From: Setophaga petechia
Lineage: Eukaryota > Chordata > Aves > Passeriformes > Parulidae
Length of the DNA stretch: 64,000 nt
Direction of reading: 5' to 3'
NCBI GenBank assembly: GCA_024362935.1
Contig: JANCRA010000039.1
Location: 6,201,040 to 6,265,039 of the forward strand
Positions 21,060 through 30,200 of the stretch are shown piece after piece. The notes under the pieces were generated by a model. It saw only the letters and a list, made by a program, of their open reading frames with translations. It did not search any database and had not been told where the DNA came from. A program made the translations under genes and the position numbers. Position 1 is the first letter of the stretch. The number at the start of each line of letters is the position of its first letter.

Positions 21060-22307
21060 ACCTGCACCACCCTGTCATCCCCAGGAAGTTCGTAGTTCGT
21101 TTACAGTCTGAGGTTTTGAGGTCTGGCATATTGCCTCCTTCTGGCTTTGGCCCAGGGTACATTGTCCAGCACTGACTTCATAACCCAGATAAGTTACTTT
21201 CTGTTTAACTACTTGGGCCTTTTTCTTTGATACCCGGTACTCTTGGAGCCCCAGAAAGTTCAAGAGGCTTACTGTCCATGCCACACACGCTTCCCTTGTC
21301 CGTATGGCTATCAGGATGTCATCTAAATACTGTAACAGCTTTCCTTCTTCTGCGGGGGGGTCTTCTCAGGTCTCTAATTCCTTTGCAAGTTGTTCTCCAA
21401 ACAAAGTGGGGGAGTTTTTAAACCCTTATGGGAGTCTGGTCCATGTAAGTTGAGTTCTTCACCTGCTCTTGGGACTTTCCCATTCAAATGCAAAAATTTT
21501 CTGGCTGGCTTCGTGGATAGGAAGGCAAAAGAAGGTGTCCTTTAAATCTAAAACAGTAAACCAAGTCAGTTCAGGTGTTAAGCAAGTTAATAATGTGTAG
21601 GGATTGGCCACCACAGGATACAGATCCTCAGTTACCTTGTTCACAGCTCGTAGATCTTGTACTAATCGGTATGACCCATCGGGTTTGCGGACTGGTAGGA
21701 TAAGAGTATTAAAATCAGATTGACATTCTTTTAATAATCCTAAACACAAAAAGTTCTCAATCACTGGGCTAATACCTTCCTTATCCTCCTTCTTCAAGGG
21801 ATACTGCTTAACCCTGACAGGTTGCTTTCCCTCTTTTAGCCTGATCTGTATAGGGGAAGCGTTTTTTGCTTTCCCTGGTACATCAGAGGCCCATACCCCA
21901 GGGAATACCTGATTCATTATTTCTTCATCAATTTCAGTTTCCCTCATGACTTCGCTAGTGGTTAATATCAAACTCAATATTTCTACATACTTTTGATCAT
22001 TTACCTCCAGAGTCATCTCTCCTTTTTTAAATGTAATAGTTGCCTGTGATCGTCCCAGCAAATCTCTGCCCAAAAGTGGCTCAGGGGAGTTGGGCATATA
22101 TAGGAATTTGTGGATCCTCCACTGCTTTCCCAGTTTGTATTTTAGTGGCTTAAAGAAAAATGCCTTTTCAGTTTGGCCAGTCGCTCCTGTAACTATACCA
22201 TAATCATCTCCTATGGGCATCAGGGCAGTATTCAGGACCAAGTATGTTGCTTCAGTATCAACCAGGAATTTTACATCTTTCTCCATTTCCCCCAGCTTCA
22301 GATTCAC
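21060..22307 (-). pseudogene. ERV-B pol: protease and reverse transcriptase
   Basis: The frame from 22307 covers protease and the N-terminal RT. The protease active site reads LVDTEAT (about 22265-22245) where retroviral proteases have Asp-Thr-Gly, so the Gly is replaced by Glu. The PEPLLGRDLL protease end and RT motif A (FTVLDLKDTFF) are recognisable. After 21459 three in-frame stops interrupt the next 130 bases. The RT active site is YLDD (21329-21318). Thumb sequence follows at 21284-21075 and then a frameshift before 21050. Confidence 0.85.
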
Positions 22308-22990
22308 AACCAGAGGGCCTGCTGGGGTAGTCTCCTTCCGTCCCCCCTAATCCTCCTGCACATGGGCAACCACCCCTCTCCTTTGATACCCTTGACCATT
22401 CGGTTTCCATTCTGGGCAGTCCTTTCCTCCAACGGCCCTGTTTCTTACAATTTGCGCATTGATTTCTGGCTAATTGAGGAGGGCCTTGCCTGGACGGCCC
22501 CTGCCAGCTTTCACGTTTTTCCTTCCACTTCTCCTGTACTATTGCTACTAGGTTCTTCATCCCTCGTTTATACCTCTCTTCCCTGTTGCTAAAGACCCTC
22601 CAAGCCTCCCCCAAAAAAGTTTCTAAATTCCGTGCATCTGCTTCTTGAATTTTTTGGAGTTTGGGCCTGATATCCCCTGTGGACTGTCCCAAAAATAGAT
22701 TAATTAATTGTTGTATCTCCACATCAGATGCAGGGTCTAGTGGTGTGTAGCGTCGCATTGCATTTCTCAGATGGTCTAGGAACTCTGTGGGGGATTCTGA
22801 AGGTCCCTGTTTAATAGCATATAAAGCTCACCAATTTATAGTTTTAGGTATTGCTCTTTCCACTCCCAATATAATCTAATCCTGGTACTTCTTTAGCTTC
22901 TGTCTTTCTTCTGGTTGGTTTGGGGTCCAGCCTGGATCCTGAAGTGGAAAGTGTTCTTTTAGATCTACTTCTTGTAGTCTAAAGTGGTCT
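22258..22990 (-). pseudogene. ERV-B gag: capsid C-terminus and nucleocapsid
   Basis: 22758-22258 is open and encodes the gammaretroviral capsid end (RRYTPLDPASDVEIQQLINL, then LGQSTGDIRPKLQK), a charged region, and a nucleocapsid whose zinc knuckle starts CANCKKQG but lacks the expected His and last Cys. Upstream, 22990-22760 reads as capsid (EHFPLQDPGWTPNQPEERQK) with two in-frame stops (TAG and TGA). A C-run near 22345 shifts the frame between nucleocapsid and protease. Confidence 0.8.
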
Positions 22991-23007
22991 GCTACCAGGT
23001 CTCCTTA

Positions 23008-23422
23008 TGAAGCCGCGGGGGGGTCTCAATAGCAGAGTGTTGGTTCGAGACCTCTATCCCAGGAAAGGACAGAGTCCCGGAGTCCAGCCCGCTCGGACCC
23101 AAGCCACGGACGGGGGAGCCTTCCAGCCAGCAGAGTGATAACAGTTCTTTACAGTGATAATCAGCTCTTTAGGATTTCAGCTGCTGCTAGGCTTGGCTTC
23201 CCCGGGCATAGGCTTCAGGCAGACGGAGAGAGAGGAGAAGGGAGACACCAGCTGTTCCATGGAGATGGTTTATTCGGGAGGACGTGAAAGGACCCGGTTC
23301 TTCTTCTTCTGAGTTAGTAGGGTACAGTAAGCTACTTTTATACCCTTGGCCAGGCTCCAAACTTGACCAATGGGCAAAGGTTAGAGGATTCACAAGTGAC
23401 CAATAGTAGGGTTAACAAGACA
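23008..23422 (-). mobile_element. Solo LTR inserted in ERV-B gag
   Basis: This 415-bp segment interrupts the capsid frame. On the minus strand it starts TGTCTTGTTAACCC and ends CGCGGCTTCA (TG...CA), with a TATAAAAG box (23342-23335) and AATAAA (23274-23269) in the expected order. TCCTTA occurs just outside both ends (23002-23007 and 23426-23431), but three extra T residues lie between the LTR and the right-hand copy. It has no internal region, so it is a solo LTR of a family different from LTR-A, -B and -C. Confidence 0.75.
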
Positions 23423-23429
23423 TTTTCCT

Positions 23430-24500
23430 TATAAGGGTACAAAGATACGTTGTGAGTCTGGGGTCGGAACACGTCTCTGCTGCTGTGTCAGCATTCTTAT
23501 AGTTAAAGCCTCCACGGTGCTTTGGGAAGGCTTGTGGCATTTACTACAGTCTCCTGCTGTTTTTAGAACTAACTGTTTTTCTGTTTCAGTAAATGCATCT
23601 AATAACAATTGAATATCACCCCAGTCTGGATTGTGCTGCTTCATAATGTATCGTAGACGTTTAGCAGTGTTTACTGGGTCATTTCAATAATCTCCCACAA
23701 CCCTTTCCCATGCTTCCAAATCAAGGGTGGAGAAGCAATATCTTTTTTTTTATCTTAACCAATATCTTTTCTCTGCCTGGTATTACTGTCTCCCGTAGAG
23801 GGGCCTGTAGTATTTGTCCTCTGGTTCGGGATGCAATTGGGCTGCTTGGAGGGGTTGGACCTGGTGTCTTCTCCAAAGGAGAAGAAGGAACAGGAGTAGG
23901 AGTATTAGGGGGAATAGGTGGGATAGTTGGAATAGATTGAATAGGAGGTGTAGGGGGTGGAATAGATGGAATAGGAGGTGTAGGAAGTGGAATAGGTGGT
24001 GCTGGTGGAATAGGAGGTGTAGGAGGTGGAATAGATGGAATAGGAGGTGGAATAAATGGTGCTGACGCCCCGCCCAAGTCTCCACTCCTTTCCCCTTGCC
24101 CTCCCAAGTAAGGGCTAAATAGATTGTCTAGATCTTGTTCTTGTTCCTCTAGTACTGCACAATAAACTTTATCTGCCCTGGTGCACCTCTGCCTTATGCT
24201 ACAGGCTGAGCAGCACCGTTTAAGTTCTCTCATTTTGTTTCTGTTTTCTTTTTCAAGAGCCAGAACGAGGGAGTCAGAGGGAGCTTTGATACCAGTCCCT
24301 TTGCCAATCAGGGTTATTTCGGAGGGAGAAGAACATATCACAATAAGAAACTTCCTCCCATTTCCCTTCTCTTAGTAGAAATAACATTAGCTGTAACAAG
24401 GTATTATATTCCAAGGTACTTGTTGGAGGCCACCTTGCCCCTCCTCTAGGTGATATAGTGGCCACCAGTGGGAGCAATATTTGATTAAACATTTTTGTTT
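23430..24500 (-). pseudogene. ERV-B gag: matrix, proline-rich region and capsid N-terminus
   Basis: From upstream, 24492-24274 encodes a matrix-like block (LREGKWEEVSYCDMFFSLRN). A frameshift near 24290 leads to 24341-23721, with a Cys-rich piece and then a proline-rich domain of about 55 residues built from PPIPSIPPPTPPIPP-type repeats, ending near SRTRGQILQAPLRE at the likely capsid start. 23644-23429 encodes NPDWGDIQLLLDAFTETEKQ, a gammaretroviral capsid motif. A stop and frameshift separate the last two pieces. Confidence 0.78.
23885..24062 (-). repeat. Short tandem repeats encoding the Gag proline-rich region
   Basis: The plus strand is built from GGAATAG(AT/GTGG) and GGAGGTGTAGG units, 6-33 bp in period. 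On the minus strand they encode Pro/Ile/Ser repeats. Such runs change length easily, so copy number may differ between alleles or ERV copies. Confidence 0.7.
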
Positions 24501-24926
24501 TTCATTCCCCCTTTTCCAGCTATTTCTTTCCAGTGTGGAAAGACACACCCTAATGGGCTGGCCTTGGGTACTTCCTTACTCTGCCTTGCTCTCATTGTGT
24601 TTTTTTAGAGCAAACTTAGTTTATTCAGTTCTGAGTGTACAGAAAAAAACCCCTTTTTTTTTTGGTAAAAAAAAAAAAATTATTAATCAGATATTCAAAT
24701 AAAAAATTAAATTAATAATTAATCAAATAACCAGATTGAAATATTAATAGCCAAATTAATAGTCGATAATAATTTAATTAATTACTATTAATAGTAAAAT
24801 CTTAATGTATTAATTAATGAATTATAATTAACCATAAACTTTTAGTCATAAGTCCCACGCATTTATGAACTCCTAAAACTCTAATCCTAAACCAGGTGAG
24901 GAGGAAAGAAAAAAACCAATAATTAC
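24501..24926 (-). other. ERV-B A/T-rich segment between leader ORF and gag
   Basis: 24655-24850 is almost pure A/T (a T run, then an A run, then TTAATTAAT-like repeats), unlike the rest of the provirus. No gene is seen. Its origin is unclear: it could be expanded low-complexity sequence or the tail of an inserted element. Confidence 0.5.
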
Positions 24927-25247
24927 TTAGTTCTTCCTTTTAATTTTAAGGCTGTGCCACTTCTTTATTCTTTCCCAATCTTCTTCAAAATCATCACAGG
25001 TTTCACGGACTAGGTGGCTTTTTCCACAGATTAAATTCACTATTTCACACCTTGCTTTATAGTATCTTGGTAATTCAGGGGTGCATGCGCGACACGTGGA
25101 CCTCTGTCTATATGAAATACAATACCACTTCCTCTGACACTTTAGACATCGGAGGAGAGCCCAAGCTGCGTGCCAGTCTGGCTTCCAGCAAAAGATTGTC
25201 AATCCACACACAAAACAGGGAATCACCCCTTCCAGACCCCACCTCAA
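24927..25247 (-). other. Cys-rich ORF in the ERV-B leader, unidentified
   Basis: A 106-codon open frame upstream of gag. It has 11 Cys, including three CxxC pairs (CFVC, CLKC, CRAC), a hydrophobic start (VIPCFVCGLTIFCW) and a basic end (WHSLKIKRKN). It contains no ATG: the frame opens after a TAG, with TTG at 25247 and an in-frame CTG a few codons on. I recognise no family. It could be chance, a spliced exon, or an upstream leader product like the CUG-started glyco-Gag known from murine leukaemia viruses. Confidence 0.35.
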
Positions 25248-26352
25248 GGGGTTCCTAAGTGGTTCCTAAGTGGTTGTTCTCAGTCAAAGGCTAGGTAGCA
25301 ACTTGTTGAGCTTTGGTATATTCCTCCCAAGAGCACTCTGTCTCTCTCTCCGTCCTCCTGTTCTGTGACTATCCAGTTTCCTGCTGGATGAAGAGACTGA
25401 CTTGGTTCAAGCTGAAACCACCTGTGTAGAGCCTGTCTGAAAGGCCGGGCTTGGAGTTCTGCAGCCACCGTGGGCAAATTGCCTCTCCTCTGCAGCAAGA
25501 ACCAAGACGCAAGCTGCGTAATACAAAGGATTTCTCAGTGACAGCTTTTAGCACTGAAGGGCAGTGTTATCGCACAACAAGCACTTAACTCTTAGCCCAG
25601 CCGGGCTTACTGGTTATTTTTAGCTGGCTCTTTCCCCTTACCAATTGGGTAACGCGGCGTTTGCAACTCTTTAATTGTACCCTGCCTCTGCTAGACTGCT
25701 CTATCAGCCAGCAGTGCAGTGTTTGCAAATCTTCACTATACGACTCCTGCTGGCTGCGCTATCAGCCGGCAGTGTAGGGTTTATAAACCTTCAATATACC
25801 ACTCAAATCAAACTCTCAAAACTACCGCCTGTAGTAGTAGGCTACTGGCTGCTTTAAGACTCACCCCACGCCGCGCTGACTCCGCCGCCCGGCGCCGCAG
25901 CTGCACTCCCTAACAACGCAGCTCCGCGTCTGCGCTCTCTAGCAAGGCAGCTCCGCATCTGTGCCGCTCCGCGCCCGTGCTCCTTAGCAATGCTGCTCCA
26001 CACACACACAAGCACGCACGTCCGGACCTAACAGACACACCAAACCGAAATTCGGATTCCTCCCTCTCCGAGCTGCACTATCAGCTGGAGACCCTCCCTG
26101 CCGCCGGCCCCAACCCCCGGCAGGCGGTTTGCTTGCAAGTCCCCTGGGCAAAACTGGGCGCAAAGACGCCTCGATGAGACTTATCAGAAGCCAACCTTAA
26201 AAGAAAATTAATACATACCACTTCGTCCGCAGTCGCAACGGGCTGTGGTCTGCTCCCCGCAGTGTACAACTGAGGCACAGAGTCCCTCCAGGGAAGAGCC
26301 CCGCAGCGCCTGAGGGCGTCTGCCCCCAACTGGACACCGGGTGACCAGAGAC
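25248..26352 (-). other. ERV-B leader region
   Basis: Untranslated leader between the primer site and the first ORF. Around 25620-25810 there are three diverged copies of a unit of about 60 bp (GTTTGCAAATCTTCACTATAC and relatives). 25905-26000 contains three shorter copies of a CTAGCAANGCAGCTCCGC-like unit. 25860-26350 is G/C-rich. No protein gene is evident. Confidence 0.5.
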
Positions 26353-26370
26353 ATCCCTTCGTTGTCGCCA
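26353..26370 (-). promoter_or_regulatory. ERV-B primer binding site (tRNA-Arg type)
   Basis: The minus strand reads TGGCGACAACGAAGGGAT, two bases inside the 5' LTR. It matches the complement of the vertebrate tRNA-Arg(UCG) 3' end except for one internal base and the last base. The assignment is from memory of that tRNA. Confidence 0.6.
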
Positions 26371-26372
26371 AA

Positions 26373-26964
26373 TCAAGCGATACGCAGAATAAATAGACTC
26401 CACAACCTGATGTAGTTATGAAGTGGGTATGTATGTCGGCGCCCAGCACAAGCGAGATATCTCCTGAAAACTTGTGTCCTGAGCTGCAGTCTGACCCACA
26501 TCTTTATTCACAAAGGTGTTCCATATGCAGTACATTACACAACTTTTTCATGCATATTCAACCCCCGGACCCGCCTGCCCTCGCTTCGTATGCTAAATAG
26601 GTCCATGTCCTCCTGAACAGGTGTGATTCGCTGTGGTGGTCGCATGGGGGTCTTTTGGTGGTCTCTGAGGCTGAAGGTTGTGGTCTTCCTCATGATTGAA
26701 CTTTTGAACTGTTCTCCTTTGCGCGTGCGCTTTAGGTCTTTTGGTGCTTATCTGAGTCTGTCTGTCAGTCCTGACTACCTTGGAGCCAGAGGAGCCCCTT
26801 TATCTGGGTTCTTTGTGTCCCTTGGTCTCCTCTAGTATTGTTCTTTATACAAGAAGCTTCAGAAATTTGCATTTCCTATGCCCTTTGTACTATGGCTGAG
26901 GTTTCTTAAGTAAAAGGTTAATTCATTTTGTTAATTCAAGTGAACTTCTAAAATTTCTGTTTCA
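26373..26964 (-). repeat. ERV-B 5' LTR
   Basis: 592 bp, 7 differences from 9466-10057. Its terminal TG (in plus orientation) has changed to TC at 26373-26374, so this end is no longer canonical. Box positions are the same as in the other copy. Confidence 0.9.
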
Positions 26965-27185
26965 CGTATTCTGTAAGCTAAGCAGTTCATTGGTTATATT
27001 CTAGATATCAGCTTCCTCATTCCAAAGGAGTTACATCTGCTTTTTCTCATGTCTCTAGTCTTTCAACTACAGTATTTTGTTATAGTAACACAGCTATGCT
27101 CAAGGACAGTGTCCTTGCAGGTGCAAGACTTAGATTAGCCACGGTCTTGTACTTTTCCAATTCTTAGTTAACTATTCTTCCAACA
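26965..27185 (-). repeat. ERV-A 5' LTR, remaining part
   Basis: It continues the LTR interrupted at 9465 and matches 6927-7141, ending CTTCCAACA. Several transitions and one small indel (near 27143) separate it from the 3' LTR. Confidence 0.85.
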
Positions 27186-27191
27186 ATATAT

Positions 27192-27274
27192 AATAAAATA
27201 ATAAATCAACCTTCTGAAACATGGAGTCAAGATCCTCATCTCTTCCCATGTCGAGGCTGCCTGCAAATTCAGCA
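27192..27274 (+). mobile_element. Outer solo LTR, right part
   Basis: AATAAAATAATAAATCAACC ... AATTCAGCA continues the LTR broken at 6800. The TSD copy GTGGCC follows at 27275-27280. Confidence 0.75.
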
Positions 27275-27280
27275 GTGGCC

Positions 27281-30200
27281 TTGCCCTTCTTGGGATGTTA
27301 TTTAGCCAGCAGCCTGGCTCCTGCCTTCGAGCTGTGAGGCTGCGATGAGCTGGGAAAGGACCACAAGCATGGGTTCAAATCCACGGCTTTCCCCATACAC
27401 TTCCAGCCCTGGCACCCCCAGTTCCCAGACCTTCCTTCTCCAGTGTGTTGCTCACACTCTTAATTAAATCACTGTGGCATATGTTGGGGAGCTCATTTAA
27501 CTCCAGGCTTTCTGTTTTGGCATCAGTGTTCGCCACCAAGGAGCAATTTTCACTAAGATTTTTTTTTCATTGCCTCTCTTTTATTGCTTGCTTTTCTTAT
27601 TAGTGACATTATTTTGACCTACCATTTAATTTAGGGCTTGGGTTGCTGTTGCTTTGCTCTGCTGTTCCTTCTCTGGTAGTTATGACCATTAGGTGAAGAT
27701 GACACCTGCAGCATCACCATCCAAACAGTTCCTGAATATCTCTCCATATAAATGAAGCTTCAAAGCACAAATACTCATCTTCCTTTTAATCAGTCAGGAG
27801 AGACAGAGGCCCACAGGCCAAATGTTTCTCTAAGAGAGATGCAGCAAACTACTTGCAAACTACCCTCATGAAAGCAGGAGGGAGAAGTAGGCAGCGACAT
27901 TTTTAACTACTGTGGCAAAGGTTACACGGTGGCTCAGTGACAAGTTTTTCACACCAGATCACATGCTTTTGATCCCATGCAAGAGATTGAACAAAAATTT
28001 TGCCCAGCTACTACCAAAACACTCAACAAACTGTATGAAAAACACTGGATTTGGAGAATGGTTTGCAAACAAGATTTACCTGATGGCAAATGCAAATTCA
28101 AACCTTAGAGACCTGGAAGACCAGCCCTCAGCTGGACACTGCTGTGACTTGAATTTGCATTTTAACTCATTTGCTTTTTCAGTAAAGGCATCTTAAATGA
28201 TCACTTGTTAACCCATGATCCCTTTTGTCATTTTTCAGTGTCTATGCCATAAAGCTGTAAAACAAAGACAAGGCACACACTAAGTGGAGACCTAGTGATA
28301 CATTCTAGGAAGCACACTGTGAAAGCTTTAAATCCCGATTTTTTTACATCTGTAAAAATCCCATAGGATTAGTGGCAAAAGAGCTTTTTCCAAAATAATA
28401 CAAGACAACTCTCAGATGGATGGGGAAAAGCTACTCAGGAGGTGAGTGCAGGGACAGGCCTAAAACAAGGAACGCCGTTCCTTGCTGTTCTCCAATGCCA
28501 CTGCCACTAGATGTCACAGTGATACAGCAAAAGGATCCTGGAGTGTGGCTTTATGCTTCTTGCTTGTAGTTGTGAAATGCCTTTAAATTTGTCTTGGCAC
28601 ATCCATAGTGTCCCCATACAACTTTGATCCTGCAGATTTCAAAGCTCTCTGTGGTGCAAAGGGACATTATGCAACATTTCCACACAAGTGCAGGGATACC
28701 CAGTGCAGGGAGCTGCTTTCTGGGGAGTTATAGGCTTTTTTCTTTTTATTTTCTTTTTTTCCCCCCTCTACTTGAGCTCCTCTCCCAGCGCCACACAGGA
28801 CTTTTAAGGACTCTAAGCCGGTGGGTGATGCACTGAGATGCTCTCTCTCACGCTCTCTTGGGGTGAGTATCCTACTCTGTTGCACCTGTGCCAAGCCTTG
28901 TTAAATGGAGCTTGGTTCACCATTGCTTAGTTACACAATGTACTTCTCCCTGGAGTCAGGAGATCTCCTCCTTCAAGGAAGGCTGTGTGCAAGAGGATTA
29001 GCAGCGAGTTCACTTGACTCAAACCTCCCCACCGCCACCATGAACCTCCTACTCATGCCCTACACATGGAACCTCAGACCCCCTTGTACTCGTGTGTCCC
29101 CTCTCCATTTATTGGCAGTGGTGTCACACTTACCAGCTCCCAACAGAGCCAAGAACTTGTCCTTTTCCTGCTCCTTTCCCATATGATAGCTGGGTTTATT
29201 CATATACCTATGCAAGTCATACATGCACACACATCTCCCTGCCAAGAGCAGCAGGGCCTGCAGGATCTGCAGGTCTGGGGCAGGTGCCAGCTGTGTGCTG
29301 ATTGTCACCTTTGGAAACTGCTGGGAATTGCACATGATGCTTACGGCTGGAGCAGCCGCTTTGCCTTCCAAATGTTAAATACGCTGAGCTCTGAGCCTGT
29401 GCCTGGAGCCCAGATCCGTGATGTTTTGTTTTCTTTGTGATTCAGAGGTGCTCGGTGCTCCCTGTTCACCAGCCTTGGGCACAGCCCTGAGTACCTCACT
29501 ATCACAGCCTTGCAGTAACCACAGGGGAGGCTTGGGCCAGTCTTTTTTCCCACAGCAGGTTTTCCAGATTGTGTTGGTTTTGTGTTAATATATGTCTTTA
29601 TGCAAGCTTCTAACTGTGCCCAATTCTCTGGATTAGTTATTTTCTAGATTTTTTGAGAAACCATGGTCTGTCTGTTTGCTATTTGCTCCTGGTTTTTTTA
29701 AGGCTTATGAAGTTTTTTATTCCCTTTGCATTTCAGGTTTCATTCCCCTCCTAACTCCATTCCTCCCCATTGAACCAGCTTCTCAGTCACTGAAAGTTAT
29801 GATTAAACATATTTTTAAAGGCTTAATTCCCAGTTACACAGTAATACTGAGAGCTGTACAATCATATTTGAAACACTCAGTCCCCACCCCACCAAAACAA
29901 CATTTCTGACAATTTAAACCAACACTGCCATCGTGGACACAACTGCAGTTGTGTGAGAAATACGATTTAGGTTCAGAAACTTTAGATATGATACTTAATG
30001 CACACACACATTTAAAGCTATTACCTGATTAAGGCTCAGGGAAATGGAAAGACTGGTGAAGAATAAAGATGGAATTAAAAGTCAAGCCAAATATTCACTT
30101 AGATTTAAGCTAATCTGTGCTGCTCACATTGGACCTTTCAACGAGTTTGAAGGAAAAGGAGACAATTTCAAAGGAGGAAGTCAAAGTCACATGGGAGAAG

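Larger units (their letters stand above)
9466..26964 (-). mobile_element. ERV-B provirus (minus strand, gammaretrovirus-like; hosts ERV-C and a solo LTR)
   Basis: Both LTRs are 592 bp (9466-10057 and 26373-26964) and differ at 7 positions (1.2%). Flanks CACA (9462-9465) and CGTA (26965-26968) are both one or two transitions from CATA in the homologous uninterrupted LTR, consistent with a 4-bp gammaretroviral TSD. Reading the minus strand from 26370 down: primer site, long leader, gag, pol and env, then a polypurine tract at 10058. The Pol motifs and the D-35-E integrase with [12 protein letters not shown] and [10 protein letters not shown] are gammaretrovirus-like. Every gene has stops or frameshifts. 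With the inserted elements removed the provirus is about 10.4 kb. Confidence 0.88.
6801..27185 (-). mobile_element. ERV-A provirus (minus strand, internally deleted; hosts ERV-B)
   Basis: LTRs are at 6801-7141 (3' LTR) and 9340-9465 plus 26965-27185 (5' LTR, split by ERV-B). Flanks are ATATCT (6795-6800) and ATATAT (27186-27191), a one-mismatch 6-bp TSD. The internal region is only about 2.2 kb (7142-9339): polypurine tract, env remnants, G/C-rich leader and a tRNA-Lys-like primer site. Recognisable gag and pol are absent. I count about 15 substitutions over about 335 aligned LTR bases (4-5%), so it is older than the elements nested in it. A class II (beta/alpha-like) origin is inferred from the 6-bp TSD and the Lys primer site. 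Confidence 0.8.

Noticed and set aside
27912..28196. 94-codon plus-strand open frame
   Set aside because: No family features, and it overlaps an inverted octamer pair that explains the local structure better.
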